In this document: positions 1 through 5,545 of the stretch, piece after piece
Layout: every line of letters begins with the position of its first letter
How positions within the stretch are numbered: the first letter of the stretch is position 1
NCBI GenBank assembly: GCA_963588595.1
Contig: CAVAIA010000066.1
Coordinates: 1-9,170 of the forward strand
Source of the DNA: Phoenicibacter sp963588595
Lineage (GTDB): Bacteria; Actinomycetota; Coriobacteriia; Coriobacteriales; Eggerthellaceae
Length of the DNA stretch: 9,170 nt
Direction of reading: 5' to 3'
Program-made: the position numbers and the translations under genes
Notes under the pieces: model-generated
What the model saw: the letters and a program-made list of their open reading frames with translations, nothing else
Database searches by the model: none
What the model was told of the DNA's origin: nothing

Positions 1-85
1 AGTTGATAACTTTTAGGGAGAAGTTGGGCAGGGGGAAATTGGTGCCAGACTTTGATTTACCTGGGGAAACAGTGAAAGAAAATTA

Positions 86-219
86 GTGCCAGACTTGTTT
101 TTAACTGGGAATTCTTGCTCGTTTTGCCTGATTTGTTTTGCTAGCAACCCAAATTGCAAAAAAGCGAGCTTTCTGACAATGCTCACATGAGCAGCGATGA
201 CGCGAAGCGTTACTTTTGC
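86..219 (+). repeat. E1 module, copy A (134 nt)
   Basis: This is the same length as 8346-8479 and begins with the same box A. Over 107-219 against 8367-8479 there are 7 mismatches in 113 positions by hand alignment and no indels. It contains the palindrome TTGCTAGCAA, a GCTCG/CGAGC pairing around it, and the hairpin TGCTCA-CA-TGAGCA at 180-193. The 3' part resembles the reverse complement of the E2 core. No start codon with a usable ORF is seen, so a structured DNA or RNA role is more likely than coding. Confidence 0.8.
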
Positions 220-323
220 ATGATTAGCTTGTTCTAACTGTAAGATTACAGAAAGTTCCCAGGTAAAACAAAGTCTGGCACCAATTTTCGCACCGTCTTC
301 TACGAAGAATGAAACTTGAGCAA

Positions 324-438
324 AAGTATCGCTGCGCGACAAGTGAGCTCTTGCGAGCTGAGTCCATGAGCTTGCTTATTTACATTTAAGAATGTTGAAA
401 AATAACAGAAAGTTGCCTGGTAAATCAAAGTCTGACAC
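324..438 (+). repeat. E2 module, copy A (115 nt)
   Basis: This matches 8561-8675 in length and in spacing of its landmarks: AAGTATCGCTGCGC at 324-337, the hairpin ACATT-TAAG-AATGT at 382-395, and a terminal box A in - orientation at 428-438 (GTGTCAGACTT variant). The centre is diverged but still self-complementary (AGCTC-TTGC-GAGCT). The 45-nt distance from the GCGC end to the hairpin is identical in all three E2 copies of the window. Confidence 0.75.
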
Positions 439-492
439 TTATTTTCATTCACTGTTTCCCCAGGTAAATGGAAGTCTGGCACTGATTTCCCC

Positions 493-563
493 ACCATCCT
501 TTCGTCAACTCTGTCACCTTTTTGCACTGCAAGTTTGTTATTATTTATTGCAAGAATGAGAGG
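493..563 (+). promoter_or_regulatory. folE upstream region with weak promoter and RBS
   Basis: This is the only stretch of the first 570 nt free of repeat units. TATTAT at 539-544 is a possible -10 box, but I see no convincing -35 at normal spacing. GAGAGG at 558-563 is a clear Shine-Dalgarno sequence 7 nt before ATG 571 and decides that start over the in-frame ATG at 556, which has no ribosome-binding site. The promoter call is weak; the RBS call is good. Confidence 0.4.
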
Positions 564-570
564 CGAGAAA

Positions 571-1134
571 ATGGACATAAAAAAGATAGAAAAAGGTGTC
601 AGACTTATCCTTAAAGGGATTGGAGAAGATGTCGATCGTGAAGGTTTGAAGAAAACGCCTGAGAGAGTTGCGAAAATGTATGAAGAAGTCTTTGCCGGAC
701 TAAACCAAGAACCTGCTGAACTCTTCAAAACAACTTTCGACGAAAACCACAGAGAGATGGTGCTTGTCAGAGACATCCCTTTTTACTCAATGTGTGAACA
801 CCACCTTATGCCATTTTTTGGAAGTGCGCATATCGCCTACATACCTGCTGAAAATGGTAGGGTATGCGGGCTTTCGAAGCTAGCTCGGCTGCTTGACATT
901 TACGCCAAAAGACCTCAGGTGCAAGAGCGTTTGACCAAGCAAGTCGCAGACACTTTAATGGAAGAACTCAACCCCCTTGGAGTCATCGTTGTTATTGAAG
1001 CGGAGCATCTTTGCATGAGCATGCGCGGGACAAAAAAGCCTGGGAGCAAAACGACAACTTCGGCAGTTCGCGGGGCTTTTCAATCGAGCGACAAAACGAG
1101 AAATGAAGCTCTTTCTTTGCTTCTTCGCAATTAG
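571..1134 (+). CDS. folE: GTP cyclohydrolase I (FolE, type IA)
   Basis: This enzyme converts GTP to 7,8-dihydroneopterin triphosphate, the first step of tetrahydrofolate synthesis, in the cytosol. From ATG 571 the product is 187 aa, close to the usual 185-220. The N-terminal helix region ends in a conserved GIGED-REGL-TP-RVAKMY segment (residues 16-37). The zinc ligands are Cys75 and His78 in CEHHLMPF and Cys148 in EHLCMSMRG, with the catalytic histidines His77 and His146 beside them. KPGSKTTTSAVRG (157-168) is the C-terminal substrate-site signature. The gene stands alone on the + strand and converges on the murT-gatD operon 39 nt downstream. Other folate genes (folP-folK) lie about 3 kb away on the opposite strand. 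Codons 9-12 contain the repeat word GTGTCAGACTT (596-606) without any length change. Confidence 0.97.
   Translation: MDIKKIEKGVRLILKGIGEDVDREGLKKTPERVAKMYEEVFAGLNQEPAELFKTTFDENHREMVLVRDIPFYSMCEHHLMPFFGSAHIAYIPAENGRVCGLSKLARLLDIYAKRPQVQERLTKQVADTLMEELNPLGVIVVIEAEHLCMSMRGTKKPGSKTTTSAVRGAFQSSDKTRNEALSLLLRN
596..606 (+). repeat. Solo box-A word inside folE
   Basis: GTGTCAGACTT is the T variant of the repeat core also found at 428-438, 8966-8976 and 9015-9025. In the folE frame it encodes Val-Arg-Leu after Gly, at a place where the family has a conserved helix, and no residues are gained. There is no box B. See the finding on solo words for why chance is unlikely. Confidence 0.55.
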
Positions 1135-1173
1135 TTCTTAAAATAATCCACCAACTAACCACAAAAGATTCCA

Positions 1174-1191
1174 CTACGAAAGTTTTCGTAG
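1174..1191. terminator. Perfect hairpin at the convergent folE / murT-gatD ends
   Basis: CTACGAAA-GT-TTTCGTAG is a perfect 8-bp inverted repeat (in practice perhaps 6-7 bp with a larger loop). It overlaps the last five codons and the stop of murT-gatD. It lies where two convergent transcripts meet, which suggests a role in 3'-end formation, but neither side has a strong U tract (TCTTTTG lies about 6 nt downstream on the - strand). The 39-nt gap 1135-1173 holds nothing else I can identify. Confidence 0.4.
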
Positions 1192-3438
1192 CATAAACTC
1201 ATTTGCCTTGTTTTCAAGGTTGTCATCGAGCTTTGTAAGCTCGACGTTCTCGACTTTCTCTTTAGATGCATGCGCAATAGCGCGCGTCAAAAGCCAATCT
1301 GCAACTTCCGGATTTTTTGAAAGAAGCGGTCCATGAAGATAGGTTCCTATCAGACCTTTATACAAAACGCCATCTTCGGCTGACTCCTCAGAATTCCCAC
1401 ATCCAACTTTCGAAATAACTTTGCCAAACGGCTTTAGTCCCGCTCCTAAGTGCGTTCTTCCTGCGTGATTTTCAAAGCCAATAATGGGCGTTTTGCAAAT
1501 CTTGCTCTTCAAAACTATGTTTGAAACAAGCCGATCCTTCGAAGTTCCAGGCCGGTTCGTTTCCATGTCGAGAATGCCAAGTCCCTCAACTTCCTTTCCA
1601 TCAAGCAGCCAAGTTTTGCCAAGCATTTGATAACTTCCACAAATCGCAAGAAGCGGAGCGCCGCTCTCAATGTAGGCTTGGATTTGGTCTTTCCATTGCA
1701 TAAAATGTTTCGAAGCAACTTCTTGCTCTCTATCAGGGGATCCACCGATAACAACAAGGTCGAAATCAGAAAAATTAACCTCATCTCCAGCATTAACGTC
1801 GAAGATTTCCGTTCTAAATCCTCGCCATTGCGCTCTGTTTTTCAAAATACGAACATTTCCCCCGTCGCCATAAAGGTTTAAAAGCTCCGGCATAACATGC
1901 GCAATTTTAAGTCTGGCACCTTTTTTCTTTTCACCTTTCGCAACGGAAAAATCATGTCTGACACCATTTTCCTTCTCCGTGTTTTGCCCGGTACAGACAA
2001 GTCTGGCACCTTTTTTCGCCACTAAGTTGTCTAGATCTTTTTTTACAGGAGGAAGGGCGGTGTAGTTGGCAATTGCATAAATTTCTTCAGGTTCACCCTC
2101 AAAACATTCGTTAATGTTTTCGCAAGTCAAGCTTTCGATCGCCGCATACTTCAAACGAACAGCCATATCAAGTGCGCGTGTTCCGCCGCAATAAAATTTT
2201 GCGTTCTTAAACTCTTTTAATTCTTCAAAATCAACATCCCAAAGCCACGAAACATCATGCCCATCTGCAATTTTGTCATTTATAAAAAAAGCAACAGCGC
2301 ATTTTATCTTCGTATCAATTGAGTTTGCTATTATTCTCAAATTTTGATTGAATCCCGTCGGATTCTTCGCAAGGTTAAGCAAAACATCGCATTCTTTTGA
2401 ATTGACGAGCAATTGATAACGCTGCAATCTGCCGTTTTGTGGTTCGAAACTATCAAGCCCCGCTTGCACATCACTTTCATTTGCGCCCAAGAGCATTGCA
2501 GCAGTTGAAGCTGCCAAAATGTTGTAGACATTATAAGAACCGACGAGCTTACTTTTAAGTTTAAGAACCTTCGATGAATTTTTCGCTGATTTTCTCTTAT
2601 TTTGCGCAGATTCAAGATTGCCATTAACACCTTTATCTTTCACGTTAACGTTAAGACAAATGCCATCCTTGCTCATAGTGATTTTTTTTGCAAAAAAGTC
2701 AAGTTCAGGCCGAGAAAACCCGCACTTCTCGCACCTATATTTCCCAACTTTATCATATTGGCGAAACTCATAGGTAAGCATAGAGTCGCAAAATTGACAC
2801 ATTGTCGTGTCACTAACTAAATTCTCTTTTAAATTGAGAGGCTCATCAACTCCAAAAGTTATGTTCTTAGGCGAATGTTTGCGCTCCTCCAACTCTTCGC
2901 ATCTCTTCGCGACCTCCGCACAAAAAGGGTCATCAGCATTAAAAACTAACGTCGTAGCAGGGCTTTTCCGCAAAGCTTCAACGACCGACGATTGAATTCT
3001 TTCTATCTCTCCGCAACGATCCAATTGATCACGAAAAAGGTTGAGAAGCAAAACGTAGTCAGCCTGCAAGTCTTTAAGGGTCTCTTTCAGCCAAAGCTCG
3101 TCGCTTTCAAAAATACCAACATCGCCTGCATTTTGTGAAAGAACGGCGCTGGTGATCCCGCTCTTCAAATTAGCACCTGAATAATTACAAAGGATCTTTT
3201 TACCCGATAGATCCATGATTTTGGCTATCAAATTAGTAACTGACGTCTTCCCATTTGTTCCAACGACAACGAGCTTTTTTCCAGAAATCTTCTTCGCAAT
3301 TTCATTTGCTAAAACTGCTTCATCTATTCTAAGAGCAACCCTACCAGGCAAATTTGATGCATCTTTATTCGAAAAACGGCGAATGCCAAATCGCGAAAAA
3401 GCCGCTGCGCTTTTTGCTATTTTGTTTCTCAATGTCAT
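1174..3438 (-). CDS. murT-gatD: MurT-GatD fusion, lipid II isoglutaminyl synthase
   Basis: This protein amidates the alpha-carboxyl of D-Glu in the lipid II stem peptide, with GatD releasing ammonia from glutamine and MurT activating the glutamate with ATP. It acts on the cytoplasmic face. Residues 1-472 are MurT: P-loop GTNGKTS (60-66), Mur ligase central domain, Cys4 zinc ribbon (Cys214, 217, 236, 239), and a C-terminal DUF1727 domain with KNPTGFNQ (358-365) and WDVDFE, where Asp401 is the likely partner of the GatD active site. Residues 511-754 are GatD: NLYGDGGN (521-528), nucleophile Cys600 in AICGSYQ and His702 in TYLHGP. The subunits are usually separate adjacent genes. Here residues 473-510 join them and are largely made of three 45-nt repeat units. 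The start shares an ATGA overlap with birA, implying translational coupling. The total of 754 aa is about the sum of both subunits plus the linker. Confidence 0.95.
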   Translation of the reverse strand: MTLRNKIAKSAAAFSRFGIRRFSNKDASNLPGRVALRIDEAVLANEIAKKISGKKLVVVGTNGKTSVTNLIAKIMDLSGKKILCNYSGANLKSGITSAVLSQNAGDVGIFESDELWLKETLKDLQADYVLLLNLFRDQLDRCGEIERIQSSVVEALRKSPATTLVFNADDPFCAEVAKRCEELEERKHSPKNITFGVDEPLNLKENLVSDTTMCQFCDSMLTYEFRQYDKVGKYRCEKCGFSRPELDFFAKKITMSKDGICLNVNVKDKGVNGNLESAQNKRKSAKNSSKVLKLKSKLVGSYNVYNILAASTAAMLLGANESDVQAGLDSFEPQNGRLQRYQLLVNSKECDVLLNLAKNPTGFNQNLRIIANSIDTKIKCAVAFFINDKIADGHDVSWLWDVDFEELKEFKNAKFYCGGTRALDMAVRLKYAAIESLTCENINECFEGEPEEIYAIANYTALPPVKKDLDNLVAKKGARLVCTGQNTEKENGVRHDFSVAKGEKKKGARLKIAHVMPELLNLYGDGGNVRILKNRAQWRGFRTEIFDVNAGDEVNFSDFDLVVIGGSPDREQEVASKHFMQWKDQIQAYIESGAPLLAICGSYQMLGKTWLLDGKEVEGLGILDMETNRPGTSKDRLVSNIVLKSKICKTPIIGFENHAGRTHLGAGLKPFGKVISKVGCGNSEESAEDGVLYKGLIGTYLHGPLLSKNPEVADWLLTRAIAHASKEKVENVELTKLDDNLENKANEFMLRKLS
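1909..2010 (-). repeat. Three-unit in-frame repeat array in the MurT-GatD linker
   Basis: Box-A copies lie at 1909-1919, 1954-1964 (ATGTCTGACAC variant) and 1999-2009, spaced exactly 45 and 45 nt. On the coding strand they read GARL, GVRH and GARL at a 15-residue period (residues 477-510). The extra base relative to the 44-nt intergenic unit lies in the A-to-B spacer (20 rather than 19 nt), which keeps the frame. The GatD-proximal unit ends in CTTAAAATTGCGC, like the terminal units at 5407 and 8175, and abuts the first conserved GatD residues (KIAHVMPELLNLYG). Confidence 0.85.
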
Positions 3439-4058
3439 ATTTCAAGTTTAACATTTAGATCTTTTAAAATCGCCTGGAGCACACTTTCTTTTGTGTCCAA
3501 CGAATTCGTTGGAAAGTCTTCGAGATATACCGGTATGTTTTCTGCAAATTCGCCACACTTAACTTCTTTTGGTTTAAAAACATTTACTCCGACTCCAATG
3601 ACTAAAAAGCCTTTATAGATTTCCGAAGAAATCCCTGCAAGCTTTTCAGGTTTTGCTGATTTTCTTGAAAGAACGATGTCATTTGGCCTTTTAATCTCAA
3701 GTTTTTCTGCTGAAAACTTTTGCAATGTTTCAAAAATAATGCTTGCTACCCTAGTTGGAATTTCTGGAAGAGAAATTGGTGCCAGACTTGTTTTTAACAA
3801 AAGCGAAAAATAAAGACCGCCGAGGGGACTTTGCCATGAATGACCACGCATTCCATAACCCTTCGTTTGCTCATCTGCAACCACAACTATCCCCGGTAAA
3901 TCGAAGTCTGGCACCTTTTGCACCTTTTCCCTTTGCCCAGGTAAATCGAAGTCTGGCACCTTTTTCCCACACGCGTTTTGAGTGATGAAATCCTTCACTA
4001 TCAAGTTCGTTGATTCAACTGTTTGGTAACGAAAAATTCGCCATTCTAGATTGAGCAT
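3435..4058 (-). CDS. birA: Biotin--[acetyl-CoA-carboxylase] ligase, monofunctional
   Basis: This ligase attaches biotin to a carrier-protein lysine through biotinyl-5'-AMP. At 207 aa it has only the catalytic core and no N-terminal HTH, so it is not a BirA-type repressor. Landmarks are VESTN (14-18), IVVVADEQTKGYGMRGHSW (57-75), RPND (124-127, usually WPND), EKLAGI (138-143, with the conserved Lys139) and VIGVGVNV (153-160). The usual GRGRRG biotin loop is GYGMRG here, changing two arginines. Residues 32-56 are two repeat units (KVPDFDLPG twice, 15 residues apart) inserted just before the VVVADEQT strand. A third, solo word encodes TSLAPI (90-95). The RBS AGAAGG (4070-4065) lies 6 nt before ATG 4058. 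The gene overlaps folP-folK by 13 nt and murT-gatD by 4 nt, so it sits in one coupled operon. Confidence 0.92.
   Translation of the reverse strand: MLNLEWRIFRYQTVESTNLIVKDFITQNACGKKVPDFDLPGQREKVQKVPDFDLPGIVVVADEQTKGYGMRGHSWQSPLGGLYFSLLLKTSLAPISLPEIPTRVASIIFETLQKFSAEKLEIKRPNDIVLSRKSAKPEKLAGISSEIYKGFLVIGVGVNVFKPKEVKCGEFAENIPVYLEDFPTNSLDTKESVLQAILKDLNVKLEI
3776..3801 (+). repeat. Solo box-A copy inside birA
   Basis: Box A at 3779-3789 continues into GTTTTTAAC, matching the intergenic copy at 82-105 almost base for base, so this is element sequence and not a chance 11-mer. The gene reads it in the opposite sense to the birA array (KTSLAPI). By memory of the family, the protein keeps ordinary length here, so it looks like replacement and not insertion. 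Confidence 0.7.
3891..3960 (-). repeat. Two-unit in-frame repeat array inside birA
   Basis: Box A lies at 3904-3914 and 3949-3959, exactly 45 nt apart, each preceded on the + strand by a box B (imperfect CCCCGGTAAA at 3891-3900 and CCCAGGTAAA at 3936-3945). The gene reads them as KVPDFDLPG at residues 33-41 and 48-56. This is a different reading frame from the GARL frame used in murT-gatD. The array adds about 24 residues relative to an ordinary ligase loop. Confidence 0.88.
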
Positions 4059-5386
4059 TTTTTACCTTCTATTTTTTGAGCAGCTCCAACGCGATCGCTT
4101 TCAGGGATTGAATCAATTCTAGTTCCGTCTGCCAAAATGTGCCCAGGTAAAATATCAAGAATCGGCTTAACAACAAAGTCGCGCTGAGTTGCTCCAACGT
4201 GAGGAAGCGTCAACAATTCACTTTCGCAAACATAGAGTTGATAATCTACGATGTCGATGTCAAGAGTCCGCGGTCCATTTTCGACTTCTCTAACTCTTCT
4301 CAAAGAATTCTCTATCGCATGAAGATAGCCAAGAAGCTCTTTGGGCGCAATTCCCGTTCTCAACAAAACCGCACAATTGACAAAGTCCGCTTGATTTTCA
4401 AGATATGCCGGCTTAGAAGAATAAAAGTTTGAAACATCTATCAATTGCGAGTCGGGCAAAAAGAGAAGTTCTTGAATTGCTAGGTTTAGCTGGGCTATCA
4501 AGCTATCTTTAATGTCTTTGCCACTAGATTGAACAAGAGCGACGTTCGCCCCAAGGCTCAAAATTGCATACGGCTTTAAGTCTTTTAACGCGTCGGCAAC
4601 GACTTTAGCGTTGTGAACTCTTAAAATGCTAGCGCCCAGCTCCGCAGCCTTTAGGCATTCTTTCGCGGTCAAGGCGTCCTTCGCCTCACAATCTAAACTC
4701 TCGCTCGTTAATGTCGAAAGATAACTTTTTCTGCTCGGCGCAGCCATAACAGGACAACCGATATGCCTGAACTCGTGAATGTTTCTCATAATGTCTAGCG
4801 TTTGTTGCGCATTTTTTGCAAAACCAGGGCCCGGATCAACGCAAATTCGGCTCTTATCAATTCCCAAAACAGAGAGTGATTCAACTCTCTCAGAAAGAAA
4901 ATCTTTAACCTCGCTAACGACGTCTTCATAATCACAATGCTCTTGCATATCTTGCGGAGTTCCCCTCATATGCATAACAACCAAGCCGCAATTTGCATCC
5001 CTCACAACTCTTATCATTTCAGGATTTTGAAAACCCGAAATGTCGTTTATTATGGAAGCGCCAGCCTTGATGGCTCGCTTAGCGACGTTGGAATGTCGAG
5101 TGTCAACGCTAACGCAAACGCCTTCTTTAGCCAGCTCAACGACAATTTTTTCTATACGCCTCCACTCTTCTTGTGCATCTATGGGTGAGCTTCCAGGCCT
5201 CGTCGATTCCCCTCCGACATCGATAATTGATGCGCCTTCGTCAATCAGCTTCCGCGCATTTACGAGAGCGGTGTCAGACTTAAAATTTTTACCACCATCA
5301 GAAAAGGAGTCGGGAGTTGCATTTATTATTCCCATAATGACGGGAAAACGAGTGTCGAATTCAAAATTTCCGCATTTCCAAAGCAT
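4046..5386 (-). CDS. folP-folK: Dihydropteroate synthase-HPPK fusion (FolP-FolK)
   Basis: This bifunctional folate enzyme has a FolK half that pyrophosphorylates 6-hydroxymethyl-dihydropterin and a FolP half that condenses the product with p-aminobenzoate. Residues 1-270 are DHPS: GIINATPDSFSDGG (19-32), DVGGESTRPG (56-65), VDTR (94-97), NDI (114-116), DPGPGF (184-189), SRKS (218-221) and RVHNA (256-260). Residues 275-430 are HPPK: SLGAN (277-281), FVNCAV (335-340) and GPRTLDIDIV (371-380) with the metal-binding Asp376 and Asp378, then LPHVGATQRDFV (394-405). Domain order is DHPS then HPPK, the reverse of plant HPPK-DHPS. FolB is absent. It is first in the operon with birA and murT-gatD. ATG 5386 fits a leaderless transcript. 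A repeat core (5271-5281) lies in the FolP part. Confidence 0.95.
   Translation of the reverse strand: MLWKCGNFEFDTRFPVIMGIINATPDSFSDGGKNFKSDTALVNARKLIDEGASIIDVGGESTRPGSSPIDAQEEWRRIEKIVVELAKEGVCVSVDTRHSNVAKRAIKAGASIINDISGFQNPEMIRVVRDANCGLVVMHMRGTPQDMQEHCDYEDVVSEVKDFLSERVESLSVLGIDKSRICVDPGPGFAKNAQQTLDIMRNIHEFRHIGCPVMAAPSRKSYLSTLTSESLDCEAKDALTAKECLKAAELGASILRVHNAKVVADALKDLKPYAILSLGANVALVQSSGKDIKDSLIAQLNLAIQELLFLPDSQLIDVSNFYSSKPAYLENQADFVNCAVLLRTGIAPKELLGYLHAIENSLRRVREVENGPRTLDIDIVDYQLYVCESELLTLPHVGATQRDFVVKPILDILPGHILADGTRIDSIPESDRVGAAQKIEGKKCSI
4141..4150 (-). repeat. Possible box-B word inside the FolK domain
   Basis: The coding strand reads TTTTACCTGGGC (4151-4140), which contains a box-B-like word and encodes ILPGH (residues 412-416). 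No box A is adjacent and length is unaffected. It is a single 10-mer-scale match, so coincidence is possible. Confidence 0.3.
5271..5281 (+). repeat. Solo box-A word inside the FolP domain
   Basis: GTGTCAGACTT followed by AAAATT has the same tail as the array-terminal units at 1909, 5407 and 8175. The gene reads the other strand as FKSDTA (residues 35-40), a variable stretch between SDGG and the next helix, with no length change. Confidence 0.55.
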
Positions 5387-5392
5387 GTTTTT

Positions 5393-5420
5393 ATTATAGC
5401 GAATTTAAGTCTGGCACCAA
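5393..5420 (-). promoter_or_regulatory. Promoter of the folP-folK operon, probably leaderless
   Basis: On the - strand there is a perfect TATAAT at 5398-5393. Seven nt further is the A of ATG 5386, and no Shine-Dalgarno sequence is present, so transcription and translation probably start together. TTGGTG at 5420-5415 is a plausible -35 with a 16-nt spacer. It is part of the first repeat unit (AATTGGTGCCAGACTT), so the repeat appears to supply the -35 box. Confidence 0.7.
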
Positions 5421-5507
5421 TTTTCCTCCTCAGTTTTCCCAGGTAAATGGAAATCTGGCACCAATTTTCCTTCACAGTTTTCCCAGGTAAATGGAAGTCT
5501 GGCACCA
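5407..5507 (-). repeat. Three-unit intergenic repeat array, 44-nt period
   Basis: Box A lies at 5407-5417, 5451-5461 (AAATC variant) and 5495-5505, spaced 44 and 44 nt. Box B (CCCAGGTAAA) precedes units two and three on the + strand. The unit breaks down as 12 + 19 + 13 nt. The array fills the 159-nt gap between two divergent genes, with a promoter on each side. Confidence 0.9.
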
Positions 5508-5529
5508 ATTTCCCCCGCTCATTTGTAAT

Positions 5530-5538
5530 TGCTATAAT
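5530..5538 (+). promoter_or_regulatory. Extended -10 promoter of the Tat-protein gene, probably leaderless
   Basis: TGCTATAAT is a perfect extended -10 (TGnTATAAT). The TATAAT ends 7 nt before ATG 5546 and no Shine-Dalgarno sequence lies in between. No clear -35 is visible, as expected for an extended -10 promoter. It diverges from the folP-folK promoter across the three-unit array. Confidence 0.7.
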
Positions 5539-5545
5539 TTAAGTT

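Larger units (their letters stand above)
32..492. repeat. Composite element with 79-nt terminal inverted repeats
   Basis: The left arm (32-110) and the reverse complement of the right arm (414-492) match at about 66 of 79 positions by hand alignment. Each arm holds two repeat units at exactly 44-nt spacing: box A at 42-52 and 86-96 on the left (+ orientation), and at 428-438 and 472-482 on the right (- orientation). The interior carries modules E1 and E2 plus one more unit at 271-281. There is no credible ORF inside and no obvious target-site duplication at the ends. The layout resembles a non-autonomous, MITE-like element, but transposition is inference. A small perfect hairpin (CTGTAA-GA-TTACAG) lies at 238-251. 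Confidence 0.75.

Noticed and set aside
13..342. Minus-strand ORF of 109 codons in region A
   Set aside because: Its residues are repeat units read as GARLCFTW and NQSLAPI. There is no RBS, and the same peptides occur in other frames elsewhere. It is open only because the unit lacks stops in five of six frames.
1..570. CRISPR array
   Set aside because: Units recur at about 44 nt, but the spacers are themselves similar T/C-rich sequence, arrays have only 2-3 units, orientation flips and no cas gene is present.
300..776. Minus-strand ORF of 158 codons overlapping folE
   Set aside because: It is antisense to folE in its N-terminal half and repeat-derived (PDFHLPG, SSQELTCRAA) for the rest. The folE frame is unambiguous.
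3340..3356. LPGRVAL in MurT as a repeat-derived peptide
   Set aside because: As I recall the family, an LPG-K/R-VALR segment is native to MurT N-termini, and the DNA does not match box B beyond the CCAGG core.
5326..5508. Minus-strand ORF of 60 codons upstream of folP-folK
   Set aside because: It consists of three repeat units (PDFHLPG, GARLKF) plus out-of-frame folP sequence. It crosses the folP-folK promoter and has no RBS.
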